From Hydractinia symbiolongicarpus (taxonomy: Eukaryota > Cnidaria > Hydrozoa > Anthoathecata > Hydractiniidae): 64,000 nt of DNA. The notes beneath the pieces were generated by a model, which ran no database searches, was not told the DNA's origin, and saw only the letters and a program-made list of their open reading frames with translations. The DNA lies in NCBI RefSeq assembly GCF_029227915.1, contig NC_079886.1:24032501-24096500 (forward strand). The letters are read 5' to 3'. The stretch's first letter is position 1; each line of letters begins with the position of its first letter. Positions 54,228 to 64,000 of the stretch are shown in pieces. Both the position numbers and the translations under genes were made by a program.

Positions 54228-55925
54228 TTCATCATTCTCGGCTTAACGTTCGTTTTCCATGCTAGCATGAAAAGAGGGTGCCGATAAGCCGCAAACGCCC
54301 ACATATATACAAGCGAGTTCAGGCGACTTCCCAAATAAAATTGGTGGCTGACCTCCGAAACCGCCCGCACTTTCCCGAGCTCGCCCAGAACATTCCCAAA
54401 ATGTAATTCCTTGTAACAAACCATGCGAACGATAGTTGGGAAAAAGGCGCTTGAAGAGAAAGGAGTTAATAAAGTTTATATATAAGTTATTTATAAAGTA
54501 AACTTTATCAAAAACCATCAAACACATTTCTTTTAACAACTTCGCTACCACATAGTAAGTTATTTTGATTTTTATAGTGTTTTTTTTTAATCATATTATT
54601 GTTTGTTTGTTTTTTTCGGGCATTGTCCAGGCCTATGCAGGTTTTTTCAGGTGAATACTTGATTTTTTTTCAAAATGCAGAACTCGCTTGATAACGCCCG
54701 CACTTTTTACGGCGTATGTGGCTTATCAGCACCCTTGTAGCATGGGTTGGACAGGGGATATATTAATGACCCTCTTCCAATCTGATCTACACTGTGTTAG
54801 ATCTAAACTCAACTTCCTCTGTATCAAGTCTGTCCGTATAACCTCTTGCCAAGTCTTTCTCTGTCTGCCTCTGGGCTTTGCCCCAGGAACTATCAAGTCA
54901 TTACACTTTCTTACCCAATTATCCTCCTCCATTCTTTCCAAGTGCCCTGGCCAATTCAATCTTCCAACACCCCCTTCACTGCCCAACATATCACCTAAGT
55001 AACAGAAGCTCTCAATTATCTCTAACGAGCCACTGTTGTACATCATTAAAACTGGAAATACTTCATTCTCTATAATCTCACCTTTGCAACACTTGCATAC
55101 AAACTGTATGTCAGCTCTTAACCTTCCAATAATACTACTGCACTTCTTATGTACCCAATGCTTGCAAGTCTGACAAAAAATTGAGTTACTACCAACCCCT
55201 TTCCTGCAAACTCCCCAAGGCCACTTTCCAACTACAAGGTCACACTTGGCTGCAATGCTATTAATCATGACTTTAGACTTTGCTGTGTTTACCTTTAGCA
55301 CTTTCTCTTCTAGTCCTTTCTTCCACTTCTGGACAACCTGTTCTGAACTCCATCGACAGCGCTTCTAAGACTAGAATAAACAACAAAGGACTAAGTACAG
55401 AACCCTGATGTACACCAACATCAACTAAGTGAATCGTTAATCCTGACACGACTTCTAGCATTGCTGTACATAAACTGTACCATCGTAACTAGCCACTCAT
55501 CCACACCTAATTTTCTCATAGCCCACCAAATAACTTTACGTGGCACTCTATCAAAAGCTTTCTCTAAATTTTACAAAGGCAAAATAGAGATTCTTTTTCT
55601 TTCATAAATACTTTTCCTGAAGCTGTCTGAGTAAAAATATTGCATCTGTAGTGCCACACCCTGGAACAAAACCAAATTGCATCTTATCTATATCAATTCT
55701 TTCTCTAAGTAACTTATCAATCACTCTTTCAATAACTTTCATTACTTGATCAACCAACTTCAAACCTCTATAGTTACCCCTTTCTAATGCATCACCCTTG
55801 CCCTTGAAACAATTCACTATTACACTCGACTGCCACTCACTCGGAATAGCACCATCCTTTATAATCTGGTTAGCAAGACTTGTAATAAGCTCAACTCCAA
55901 TATACCCAGATGCTTTTACCATCTC
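54228..55925 (-). mobile_element. Decayed LINE copy B with RT and zinc-finger-like segment
   Basis: Minus-strand fragments in order are: 55922-55602 with RT fingers (SEWQSSVIVNCFKGKGDALE, then NYRGLKLVDQVMKVIERV and MQFGFVPGCGTTDAIF), and 55461-55273 with the palm motif GVHQGSVLSPLLFILVLEAL. Next, 55301-54726 has C..GVGSNSIFCQTCKHWVHKKC, a PHD-like knuckle, then LERMEEDNWVRKC and the RG.QRKTW C-terminal block. The catalytic YADD region between palm and zinc segment is deleted, as is the LYEACVRS block kept in copy A. An hAT-like element splits the 3' tail at 54270-54737. Non-functional. Confidence 0.85.
54270..54737. mobile_element. hAT-like non-autonomous element nested in LINE tail
   Basis: About 468 bp with terminal inverted repeats: left agggtgccgataagcc, right complement aagggtgctgataagcc. 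The flanks ctagcatg (54262-54269) and gtagcatg (54737-54744) are 7-8 bp copies of one LINE-tail target. Removing the element and one copy restores the tail sequence ccatgctagcatgggttgg seen in copy A. The TSD length and the TIR start point to hAT. No coding capacity. Confidence 0.7.
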
Positions 55926-57250
55926 TGCAACAAAAAATTCCTGTACCCCTTACACCGCCCAGGGGGGTTTGTTTTGGCATTGGGAACATGCGAAGAGCAA
56001 GTTCCAACAAAGTTTACAGCCAAGAATTTGAACATTGGTACAAAAAATTGTGAGTAAAGTCATTAATTAAACCTTGTAACTACTTGTGAGACAAACAATA
56101 TTTAATGTAAATTAAATTACGGAAAGTTGAAGTGTAGCTAATAACGATATTTAACATTTCAATGCTAAAAATAGATCATGAAGTTCCTTACTATCATTTC
56201 GTTACTATCAAAGATTTTTTTTATTTTTTACTTATTTTTTGTTAAGTATTTTGAACTTTATTTCTTCGAAAGACGATTATAAATATATAAAGCTTGAATT
56301 ATAAAATCACAAAAACGCTACTGATCGGAACATATAAATATTTGCCGTTTTTCTTTAACAAATGACACAGATAACACAAATTTAAAGTTTTTTTAAAAAA
56401 GCCAATACTTATGACCCTTCTTTTTTCTCTAATACACCATTCTGGAGATCAATTTTTCTTTTGTGTTGACTGTTATTCTAATCTATTTATATCTTTGCAA
56501 TCACATTGAACACATTGAAATGATTTGTTTCTGGTAATGGAGTAGTATGGCTGATATCATTTTTAGGTGTACATGTATTTCACTAATTAGTGCACAGGAC
56601 TAAATTGATAAATGCTGTTAAAAGAAAATTTAACAATGTAAAAATTTAGTTTGATGGACAGGGATGACTGAGGGTCGGGGTCCACAGGATGTTCTTGTGT
56701 TTAATTTAGCTCATTGGATGATTGTTCTATGTATGTGCAGTGCATGTTGGCTTGTTGACTAGCTATAATACGTTTATATGTTTTTTTTTTGAAGATAATT
56801 TTATTTTTCAGGGTTCCCATGTCTTCTAAAAATCCTAAAAAAATAAAATCCTTCTAAATAATGCTAGAATATCCTAAAATTTCCTGATTTTTTGCAAATA
56901 CTTCTAAAAATCTCCAAATTTTTAGAGAAGAACTATTTATAAAACTGTATTTGTATAATGGATTTTTTTTATGGAATTATAAGTCAATATTTATATTCTG
57001 CGTCAGTTATTCTATATCATTTTCTCCTAAGATCTCCTAAATTTTTTAATGTCCTTTCCCCAGTTATGAACTTTTTTTTATGTGGGGGAACTAGGGGAAC
57101 TATCAGTGATGATGGCTTGGTAATAGAACATCCAAAAATACAATAATAAATGTGTAATATTGACTTGTTCTCTTCCGTCAAAGCTATGTTAAATTGAACT
57201 GCTTGAAAATGTATAAGAATATAAAATTATTTTCTCCTGGACCTGTGAGA
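55926..57250. other. Intergenic stretch before API5
   Basis: No gene is supported. At 56808-57105 a T-rich segment with repeated tcctaaaa/ttctaaa words starts cagggttccca and ends gtgggggaact, possibly another small transposon remnant. The API5 promoter is further right. Confidence 0.4.
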
Positions 57251-57501
57251 CAGGCCTGGAAATTTGGCGGAAACGATAGTTATGTTTCCACGACGTTTCC
57301 GTAAATTAATAAAGACAGTAACGATAAATCGTTTTCCTTAGGCAATATTTGGTTCTCCACTTATTTACCGGTTTAAAACTAATTGTTACCGTCGTGAATG
57401 TATCATTTCTGCAAGGTCTACTTCGTGGAAATGAAAAAACGTTTTGATTGTTTCTGTCAGCTTCAAATCACGGTAACAATGGATCCAAATTTCCAGGCCT
57501 G
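57251..57501. mobile_element. 251-bp MITE with 17-bp perfect terminal inverted repeats
   Basis: The terminal repeats caggcctggaaatttgg (57251-57267) and its exact complement (57485-57501) bound 251 bp. Both flanks are tgaga (57246-57250 and 57502-57506), a 5-bp target duplication. There is no coding capacity. It sits about 450 bp upstream of the API5 start. Confidence 0.8.
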
Positions 57502-57947
57502 TGAGAGAATTTTCATTAAATTCCCAATTTGGATCTCATAGTCACTATTTCAAATCTTTGAATTGCACTCTGTTCCATTTCCACCTTGACAAAGACAAAC
57601 ATCTCTTCAGATCTCAAATCTTTTAGTAAAGGAGGGGAGGGGTCTTCACAATTCTGTCACAAATTATTGTTTACAAACATGCACTTTTACATAAGTTAAA
57701 TTTGATATACATAATCTGTGTTTTTTAAAATGCAGCACCCTTCTTTTTGCTTTTGTTTTCTTGACACCATGACACAATTTCTGCAAATACTTATCTCATC
57801 ATCAATGAGAGTATATGTGTAATTCAGAGCTGAAACCATCAACTCAACATGTGTCTTTGTTATTCATTTGTTAATTTTAAATCAGTGCTCTATACAGATT
57901 TGTTATTTAGGAGCTGACATAAACTTTCTTTACTTTGTAGATAAAAT

Positions 57948-59813
57948 ATGGCAGAAATCGAAGAATTGTACAAAAATTTCGGAATTTTAGCTGATGCTGG
58001 TGAGAAAGCTGGTGATCATGTTGAGTTGTATCAAGCAATCTTGAATGCTACCAAAGGAAGTTTGCCTCAAAAAAAGTTGGCATGTCAATTCATTCCACGT
58101 TTCTTTAAATATTTTCCTGCGTTAGCTGAAAGTGCTATTGATGCACAGTTGGACCTCTGCGAAGAAGAGGAGACTCCGGTTCGAAGAATGGCTATAAAAT
58201 CTCTACCTGACTTCTGTAAAACTGCTACTGAACACATTCCTAGAATTACAGATATTCTGACACAGCTCTTGCAACAAGAAGATGCATCTGAGCTTGCCAT
58301 TGTGCGAAGTGGATTGGAAGCATTGATTGTAAAAGATCCAGAAGCTGCACTTGGTGGCATATTCACACAAATTTGTGTGGGTGACGACTTAGTTCGGGAG
58401 AAAGCAATTAGTTTTTTGACGCAAGCAGCTCCTGGTAATTATTACTAATAATAACTTACAATTTTAGATTTTAAAGTTTTCTTTTACTCACACTTTTAAA
58501 AGGACTTCACCTAAACAAATTTCACATTATCCATTGATTTTTTACTGTTGTATAAAATGGTGTAACTTATACCATTAATATCCTCAGGGTGTGTTAGCCT
58601 CTGTGACCTAGTTTAAAAAATATATTTTCGAAAGTATCGTAAGTAAAATTGGTGTTATTTCTTTCCAGGAAAAACATTTGCATCTGATGAGAAAGCTGGC
58701 CAGTTCCTGTTATTGGAAGTTCGAAAAGTGTTAAGTGATGTTACTGGTGACGAATTTACTGGTTTTGTGTCCATGTTGACAAAAGTCAAATCGATTGCAT
58801 CAAACCCACAAAACCTTGCCGACTTGATTACTGAACAAGCCAACCTTGATAAGCAGTTTGAACCATCCGAACCAGAAAGTTTGGATCGACTCATAACGTG
58901 TACACGTCAAGCATCACCATTTTTTCTAAGGGGAGCCTCACCGGCTAAATACCTTGAATATCTGTTTAAAAATGTGTTGCCTGTTCTAGATCAAATAGTC
59001 AGCACAGATGCAGGTGATTACAAGTATGAAGTTTTGAAGCTGATTGCTGAATTGAGTGGAAATGCTACTGCAGAGAACGCCAAGGAACACATCCTTGCAG
59101 TGTACACTAAATTGCTAGAGTACATGCCCCTTCCGTCTGAAGGTAGTATCGAGGAAAGTGAAGAGGATGCCATTCAAAAATTAAACTTTTCTTTTGTTGA
59201 ATGTCTTTTGTATGCTGTACATAAATTAGGTGCCAAAAATGTCGAATTCTTTACTGCTGAAGAGTCAGCAGAACGTTTAAAAGATTTTCGACAGAGGCTG
59301 CAATACTTCGGGAGGATGGTACAAGCTTACATTAAGCAGTTAAGAACTGTACTACAGGGGAAGCCTAAGGCTGAATTAGAGCAAGCAGAAAACAAAATAA
59401 AAGTAATGGCTTTGACGATATGTAACAATGCTAACAATATGATTAAGGACTTTCTTCACAACCCACCATCTTATAAAAGCCATGCAGTGTTGTCATGGAA
59501 ATCGAAAACAACACCTGTGCAACCGGCTGACGAAAGTGTTGCAGAGAAAAGAAAACGTGCTGGTATCACGCCCATCAGTTTGGATAATCTACCAACAAAA
59601 AAAGATAAAAGTGGTGGTAAGGGTGGAGTTTATTCTCTGCCAACGCAAAGAAAAGGTGTGCAGATGGATGATAATTATGTTGGTAGAAGGAAGTCATGGG
59701 GTAATAATAGCAATAATAGAGGCCGATTTAATCGACGTGGCAGAGGCTCCTATCGTGGTAACCGTGGCGGTGGTGGTAGAGAAAAACATGAAAACTTCTT
59801 GTTAAGATCATAG
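57948..59813 (+). CDS. API5: Apoptosis inhibitor 5 (API5/AAC-11)
   Basis: A nuclear anti-apoptotic and mRNA-export-linked HEAT/ARM scaffold. Two exons, 57948-58434 and 58669-59813, join in frame to 543 aa (human 524). The N-terminus EELYKNFGILADAGEKAGDH and FIPRFFKYFPALAESAIDAQ, then VRRMAIKSLPDFCK, match the helical-repeat core. LEYMPLPSE, RLQYFGRMVQAYIKQLR and PPSYKSHAVLSWK match the second half. The family's C-terminal basic region (EKRKRAG) is followed by an RG-rich tail (NRGRFNRRGRGSYRGNRGGG). The family heptad leucine zipper is less obvious here. An AG lies seven bases before the ATG (ctttgtag at 57940), consistent with a 5' UTR intron or a trans-splice acceptor. AATAAA at 60023-60028 is the likely polyadenylation signal. 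Confidence 0.96.
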
Positions 59814-60627
59814 ACTTGAAATTTGCAACAAAGAAATGGCATGTGTACTGAACTTTTCTAGGCATCCTAAACTAAGACTCAACTATGTGTTCTTTGTTAA
59901 TTTTTATTGTTGCTCGCCTGTGTGAACTTCCATCATTTTAAAGTTAAATATCTGTGCATATTGTAGACTAATATCCTGGAATGGATGTTTCTTTAACTTT
60001 TTATTTGTTCTATTTTAAAGAAAATAAAATGTTTTAATTTGATGTGAATTTTTTTTTCCAGGTTCGATTTTCATGTATTATTTTATTTTGATTTTAAAAC
60101 GTGTTTTCTGCGACCTATATTGTTGTTTTTTCCTTTGTTTCTCCAGATGTTTTGAGAGGGTTTTTTAAGTAACAAGTGTAATATTTGCATTAAGAATACT
60201 TTATTTGAACTAATTTTCGCGTATTAGCAATATGTGCATATTCCAATAATTTTAGTGCAAGTTCAAACCCCTTCACATATATGAAGAAAAAAAGTAGAAT
60301 TTAGGCTTTAGAAAAAATATCAATTTACTGCTTTTACAAAGACCTATCCTGTTTTTTGCACAAATCGCGAAAATAAGTATGGATAAACCAACCACTGTAA
60401 GAAACTTAAACATTCTTGGCTCCCTAGAAAATTTAATCTGTACCAAGAATTTTATAAATCTTGAATTAGTTCAAAAATATATTTTTTCTCTTTATCGGTA
60501 ATGCTTTATTTAATTGTTTTTGGTTCATTTGCTGCTTTTTAATGTGTACCAAAGTTCTGCTTTATGCTTAAGTAAAACCGTTTCTTTTGTTTAACAAATT
60601 CTTCATCATATGTAGAAAGATAAAAAA
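59814..60627. other. API5-MED10 spacer
   Basis: Holds the API5 3' UTR with AATAAA at 60023-60028. No gene is visible in the rest. A tag acceptor-like site at about 60613-60615 precedes the MED10 ATG. Confidence 0.55.
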
Positions 60628-61047
60628 ATGACAGAGAAAGGTGAAACTAATAAATATGAAGCACTACAACAAAGCATAGAAGAGTTCATTGAAACATCTA
60701 GACAGATAGGAATCATGGTATCAGATTTTCAACCAGGTTGCCAAAACAACCTGAACACAAAAATAAATTCGTTAATTGAAAACATGCAAGAAATTGAGAA
60801 ATTCAAAAGCTTTGTTGCAGATGTCGAGGTACCACCAGAAATATTTCAGTATGTTGATCAGGGGCGTAACCCGCAACTTTATACCAAGGATTGTTTACAA
60901 AAGGTAGTGACGAAAAATGAAGAGGTTAAAGGCAAAGTGGATGCATATAAGTCTTTTAAGACTGTACTAGAAGAAGAACTCACAAAAGAATTACCACAAA
61001 TGATGGACAGACATGGACAGTTTAAAAGACAACAATATACACCTTAA
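60628..61047 (+). CDS. MED10: Mediator complex subunit 10
   Basis: MED10 is part of the Mediator middle module, which links activators to RNA polymerase II. A single uninterrupted exon encodes 139 aa (human 135). The family signature runs through SRQIGIMVSDFQPGCQ, EVPPEIFQYVDQGRNPQLYT and NEEVKGKVDAYKSFK. It is helical with a coiled-coil tendency throughout and has no membrane segment. It sits about 0.8 kb after API5 on the same strand, with an AG 12 bases before the ATG (atgtagaaagataaaaaa). AATAAA at 61287-61292 or 61436-61441 may end the transcript. Confidence 0.96.
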   Translation: MTEKGETNKYEALQQSIEEFIETSRQIGIMVSDFQPGCQNNLNTKINSLIENMQEIEKFKSFVADVEVPPEIFQYVDQGRNPQLYTKDCLQKVVTKNEEVKGKVDAYKSFKTVLEEELTKELPQMMDRHGQFKRQQYTP

Positions 61048-62252
61048 TGAACATTTTTGTTTTATAAATTTATTGTTTTTTAAACTTTTTTCCTTCCTAT
61101 CCAGGATAAATATCTCTAGAGCTTTTTTTGGAGGTCTAAAAAAACCGAAATATCTGGAATTAATCAGACCACGAGCAAAGAGATGGAGCTCAAGTGGAGA
61201 CATGTGAAAGTGTCTTTTTTCCGGGTTTTCTTTGTTGGGTATCTTCGAAAAAGAATATTCATGTATTACTTAAACTCCCTAAAGCAAATAAAAATTCAAT
61301 ATCTCTGTTTTCTAGAGACGAGTTTCTATTGTGTTTTCAAACTCAAATTTTAAATCTATGTTATTTCAAAGTCTTCTTATTATCTAACCAATTCTTGCAG
61401 CAAATACCAAGCCAAATATTTTTGGATTTTTTTTAAATAAAATCTAGGACAGTATAGAACTTTGTTAACTGTTATTTAAGTACTGGGAGTTGTATATATT
61501 TATTGATAGTAATGTTTTCATATACCTTTCCAAAATATATTTATTTATTTGGTATATCTGGAAAGTAATAATTCCGAAGAAATTATTTAGTTTTTTTGCT
61601 AGTAAAAACAACGGAAGTTAAGTCGAGAATGGTGATGATTTTTACTGTCCATCAGATGATGAATTATTAGAGTTCTAATACGCAACCGTTGCTTGTGATA
61701 ATTTGTGATTGTGATTCTTTTTATTGTTGTTGTATACATGTGTTTTTTTTTGAAATTCAAAAACTATATTGATGCTATTTTTATTCTCTTGTTATGAGGT
61801 TTTAGAAATTTTATTTTGCAACTCTCAAAGGCTTCTATTAACTGGAATAAGTGAGTCTGTGTCGTATATGATGACCTCATCTTCATATATACATGGAAAA
61901 CTTTAACATTCAATAGAAAATGTTGTCTCACATTGATTATGAGCTAGCTGAGTCTAGCTCATAATCAATGCTAGCTCTGAGTCTTTAACATTAAATTGTT
62001 TAGAATTTCATACATGGCATTTGATGATTTTGTAAAAAGGCAAACCATTGAAATAGCGCATATACAGTAATGCAAATGCTCGTGTTATGATTATAAAGCA
62101 GGCTAATACTTAATGTAATTCATTTTCATGATGTAAAGGGTGAGGAAAAGTAATATTGACAACTATTAAGAAATTTTACAATTGAAGGCGTATACTGTAT
62201 GGCACAATAGTGTAACAAACTTGAGCATTCTTCATTTTTAAGGTAGCATAAG
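61048..62252. other. MED10-TIMM29 spacer
   Basis: Contains the MED10 3' UTR, AT-rich DNA and a strong short hairpin at 61931-61970. No further gene is seen; the frames at 61013-61436 are shadows or chance. Confidence 0.55.
61931..61970. repeat. 17-bp perfect stem-loop
   Basis: Left arm cattgattatgagctag (61931-61947) and right arm ctagctcataatcaatg (61954-61970) are exact reverse complements around a 6-base loop. It lies about 280 bases upstream of TIMM29. Confidence 0.95.
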
Positions 62253-62822
62253 ATGTCTGCAGGTGCGTGGAAAAGTGCCAAGAATATCAACCGAAAACTG
62301 TTTCCACAATTTGAAAGTTTAAGACAAGGACGCCTGGCAAAAGTTTTCGATTTATACAGAGACTACAAACAAGCTTTTGTTGATATATACAAACATGTGA
62401 AAGAAAAGCCAGTCAAAGTTGGACTTCAACTGTCAATGTTAGGCTTTGCAACTTATTGCCACTTACACAACCCAGACTTAGAGTCATACAAAGAACGACT
62501 ACTTGCGGCATCAAACGACCACTCTTTATTGAGCGATCTAATACGAAATAAAAATTCCATATCAAGCCTAAAGACGTTGATGAAATACTACTCGGAAGAT
62601 CGGTTTAAAAGAGTAAACTTCGGTGTGGCGTCAGTCATTATGTTACAACCTCATTCTCATTATTATGACAGTTATGAAAAACATTGCCCTGATACGCAGG
62701 CACGTTGGATTTATGTTCATGACTGGAAGTCGCGTATTTTGGATATAGGTGTTTTAAACAGATGGCTTTTCTTAGATAACATAATGGTAGACTACGATGT
62801 TAATCAAGAAGAGTTTGAATGA
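62253..62822 (+). CDS. TIMM29: Mitochondrial inner-membrane translocase subunit TIMM29
   Basis: TIMM29 is a metazoan component of the TIM22 complex, which inserts carrier proteins into the mitochondrial inner membrane. A single exon encodes 189 aa, shorter than the human protein (260) because the C-terminal extension is absent. The start is MSAGAWKSAKNINRKL, a basic, presequence-like stretch. It is followed by FDLYRDYKQAFVDIYKHVKE and one hydrophobic segment (VKVGLQLSMLGFATYCHL). The conserved half contains FKRVNFGVASVIMLQPHSHY, ARWIYVHDWKSRILDIGVLN and RWLFLDNIMVDYDVNQEEF, matching the DUF2366/TIM29 pattern of Y...P.W.D...R.LDVG...RW...D.DVN..EF. An AG occurs just before the ATG (ttttaaggtagcataag). 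Assignment is by this pattern. Confidence 0.9.
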   Translation: MSAGAWKSAKNINRKLFPQFESLRQGRLAKVFDLYRDYKQAFVDIYKHVKEKPVKVGLQLSMLGFATYCHLHNPDLESYKERLLAASNDHSLLSDLIRNKNSISSLKTLMKYYSEDRFKRVNFGVASVIMLQPHSHYYDSYEKHCPDTQARWIYVHDWKSRILDIGVLNRWLFLDNIMVDYDVNQEEFE

Positions 62823-63229
62823 TTCAATTTTTATTTCAGTCAAATTTTTAGTTATTTTATATTCACAGTTGAATTTTGTTTATCGCAGTATATATTCTTC
62901 CATTAACCTCGCTCTTAAATTTGTTATTTTTGTAATTAATCGTAACTATACAAGAACGATGATATAAACCTTTTTAAGATGGGGTGGGGGAGGGACTTTA
63001 AATCTCTCTTCATCAAATTTTTATTTTGGACATGCCTTCTTTAGGGCAAAACAGAGACCTAAAAAATTTACATGACTTAGATATACGAAGGACTTGAAAC
63101 TACTGTCGATACGATGATATATGTTTTGTTGTTTATCGCGTCCTCTAAGGGTTAAAAAGTACAATGCATGCTGTATGATTGATACTGAAACGTGTTTATG
63201 TTAAATATTTTTTATCATTTCGTAGAACA
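62823..63229. other. TIMM29-methyltransferase spacer
   Basis: A 407-bp gap with the TIMM29 3' UTR. A T-rich tract and tttcgtag end at 63225, five bases before the next ATG. No other feature is visible. Confidence 0.55.
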
Positions 63230-64000
63230 ATGGAGAAAGCAAAAGAAGAATTCCTTACTTTGGTACAATCCATCAACAATTTAGATGAGAAAAAATCATT
63301 TTTGAAATGGGTTGAAGATTATTCACGTGACAGCTACGAAAGCAATTGTTTTCATGAGAAAGAAGTGAAATTTGATAGGACCAAAGCGGATGTGTTGTTG
63401 TCTTGCATAAAAGCAACACTGAAAAAAAAACTCCCGTTTGACGCTGTTGTACGGAGTGAGAAAATTTCTTTTCCTACCTGCGGAGAAGATGCGAATTTGA
63501 ATGCAACTAACTGCGTGCATGTAGACGCTTTCCTGTATGAAGAGGGAGAAGTTGACAAATTGGTTGATGAAGGGAAGCTTTCGAACAGTTACTGCAGAGA
63601 CTGCCAGTCGAAAAATATAGCTGATATAACTTTCATAACTCACTCAGCATCAAAGAAATGTTTGGAGTTCATATTTCGGAATGCTTTGCCGAATTTGAAA
63701 GAAAAAACTGTTCTTGATGTTGGTTCTAGACTCGGTGTTGTGTTATACGCAGCTCACGTGTACTCAGAAGCTCGGGAAATAATAGGTGTTGAAATTAACA
63801 AGGAGTTTTGCGATTTGCAGAGAGAAATTTTGCAAAAATTTAAATTGAACGATCGATGCAAACTACTCGAAGGTGATATTAAGAATATGCCCAATGTTGT
63901 GAAAAAAGCTGATGTCATCATTTTGAATAATGTATTTGAATGGTTTCTATCTCCTGTAGAGCAAACGAGTGTATGGCGGTTTCTATATAAAAATATTAAA
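63230..64000 (+). CDS. Class I SAM-dependent methyltransferase, 3'-truncated by window
   Basis: The frame is open from ATG at 63230 to the window end (257 codons), so the C-terminus lies outside. The N-terminal 130 residues are helical and Cys-containing (YCRDCQSKNIADITF) with no domain I recognise. From about residue 150 a Rossmann methyltransferase fold is clear: motif I VLDVGSRLGVVLYAA, the acidic end of strand 2 in IIGVEINKEFC, LLEGDIKNMP, and motif IV ADVIILNNVFEWF. The motif-IV NNVFEW with a DOT1-like IGVEIN suggests transfer to protein rather than RNA, but the target is unknown. An AG five bases before the ATG suits an intron or trans-splice acceptor. Confidence 0.8.
   Translation, partial: MEKAKEEFLTLVQSINNLDEKKSFLKWVEDYSRDSYESNCFHEKEVKFDRTKADVLLSCIKATLKKKLPFDAVVRSEKISFPTCGEDANLNATNCVHVDAFLYEEGEVDKLVDEGKLSNSYCRDCQSKNIADITFITHSASKKCLEFIFRNALPNLKEKTVLDVGSRLGVVLYAAHVYSEAREIIGVEINKEFCDLQREILQKFKLNDRCKLLEGDIKNMPNVVKKADVIILNNVFEWFLSPVEQTSVWRFLYKNIK

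Noticed and set aside
54243-54551. 102-codon minus-strand frame (FGGQPPILFGKSPEL)
   Set aside because: It runs through the terminal repeat and body of the hAT-like element; non-coding.

Overview
This is AT-rich, intron-rich animal nuclear DNA. The protein set (SPOP, myosin essential light chain, integrin alpha, FBXL20, a degenerin/ENaC channel, API5, MED10, TIMM29) is metazoan. The small introns, HyNaC/ASIC-like channel and LINE/SINE content fit a cnidarian, perhaps a hydrozoan; that placement is an inference and was not tested. I rebuilt the gene models by hand from GT/AG junctions that keep the frame and restore the known family sequence. In every multi-exon model listed, the exon lengths sum to a whole number of codons.

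Layout. 1-5.5 kb: SPOP (+), 6 exons. 5.5-9.7 kb: intergenic, with a TATA-driven 59-codon ORF. 9.7-14.0 kb: myosin essential light chain (-), 5 exons including a 15-nt microexon, with a Harbinger-type MITE in an intron. 15.6-31.4 kb: integrin alpha (-), 34 exons, about 1,090 aa, with signal peptide, propeller, furin site, transmembrane segment and GFFKR. Its introns carry a tRNA-derived SINE and microsatellites. 31.4-38.7 kb: gene-poor, with a decayed LINE holding a nested SINE, a 47-bp-arm hairpin and a possible 50-aa membrane peptide. 38.7-45.8 kb: FBXL20 (+), 14 exons. 47.3-51.5 kb: a degenerin/ENaC-family channel (-), 6 exons, with a tandem array built from one exon end and its splice donor. 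51.5-57.9 kb: a repeat graveyard with a CR1-like LINE end, a second LINE copy, a nested hAT-like element and a MITE. 57.9-64.0 kb: four head-to-tail + strand genes, API5, MED10, TIMM29 and a methyltransferase cut by the window edge.

The genes do not form one pathway. SPOP and FBXL20 are substrate receptors of CUL3 and SCF ubiquitin ligases. Integrin and the channel are membrane proteins, and the light chain belongs to myosin. The last four are housekeeping genes in a compact same-strand row, three of them with an AG a few bases before the ATG, which is compatible with (but does not prove) trans-splicing or a polycistron. I found no CRISPR array, rRNA or intact tRNA, and no convincing new multi-gene system. 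The most unusual items are the duplicated exon-end/donor array, the microexon, the long hairpin and the nested transposons.
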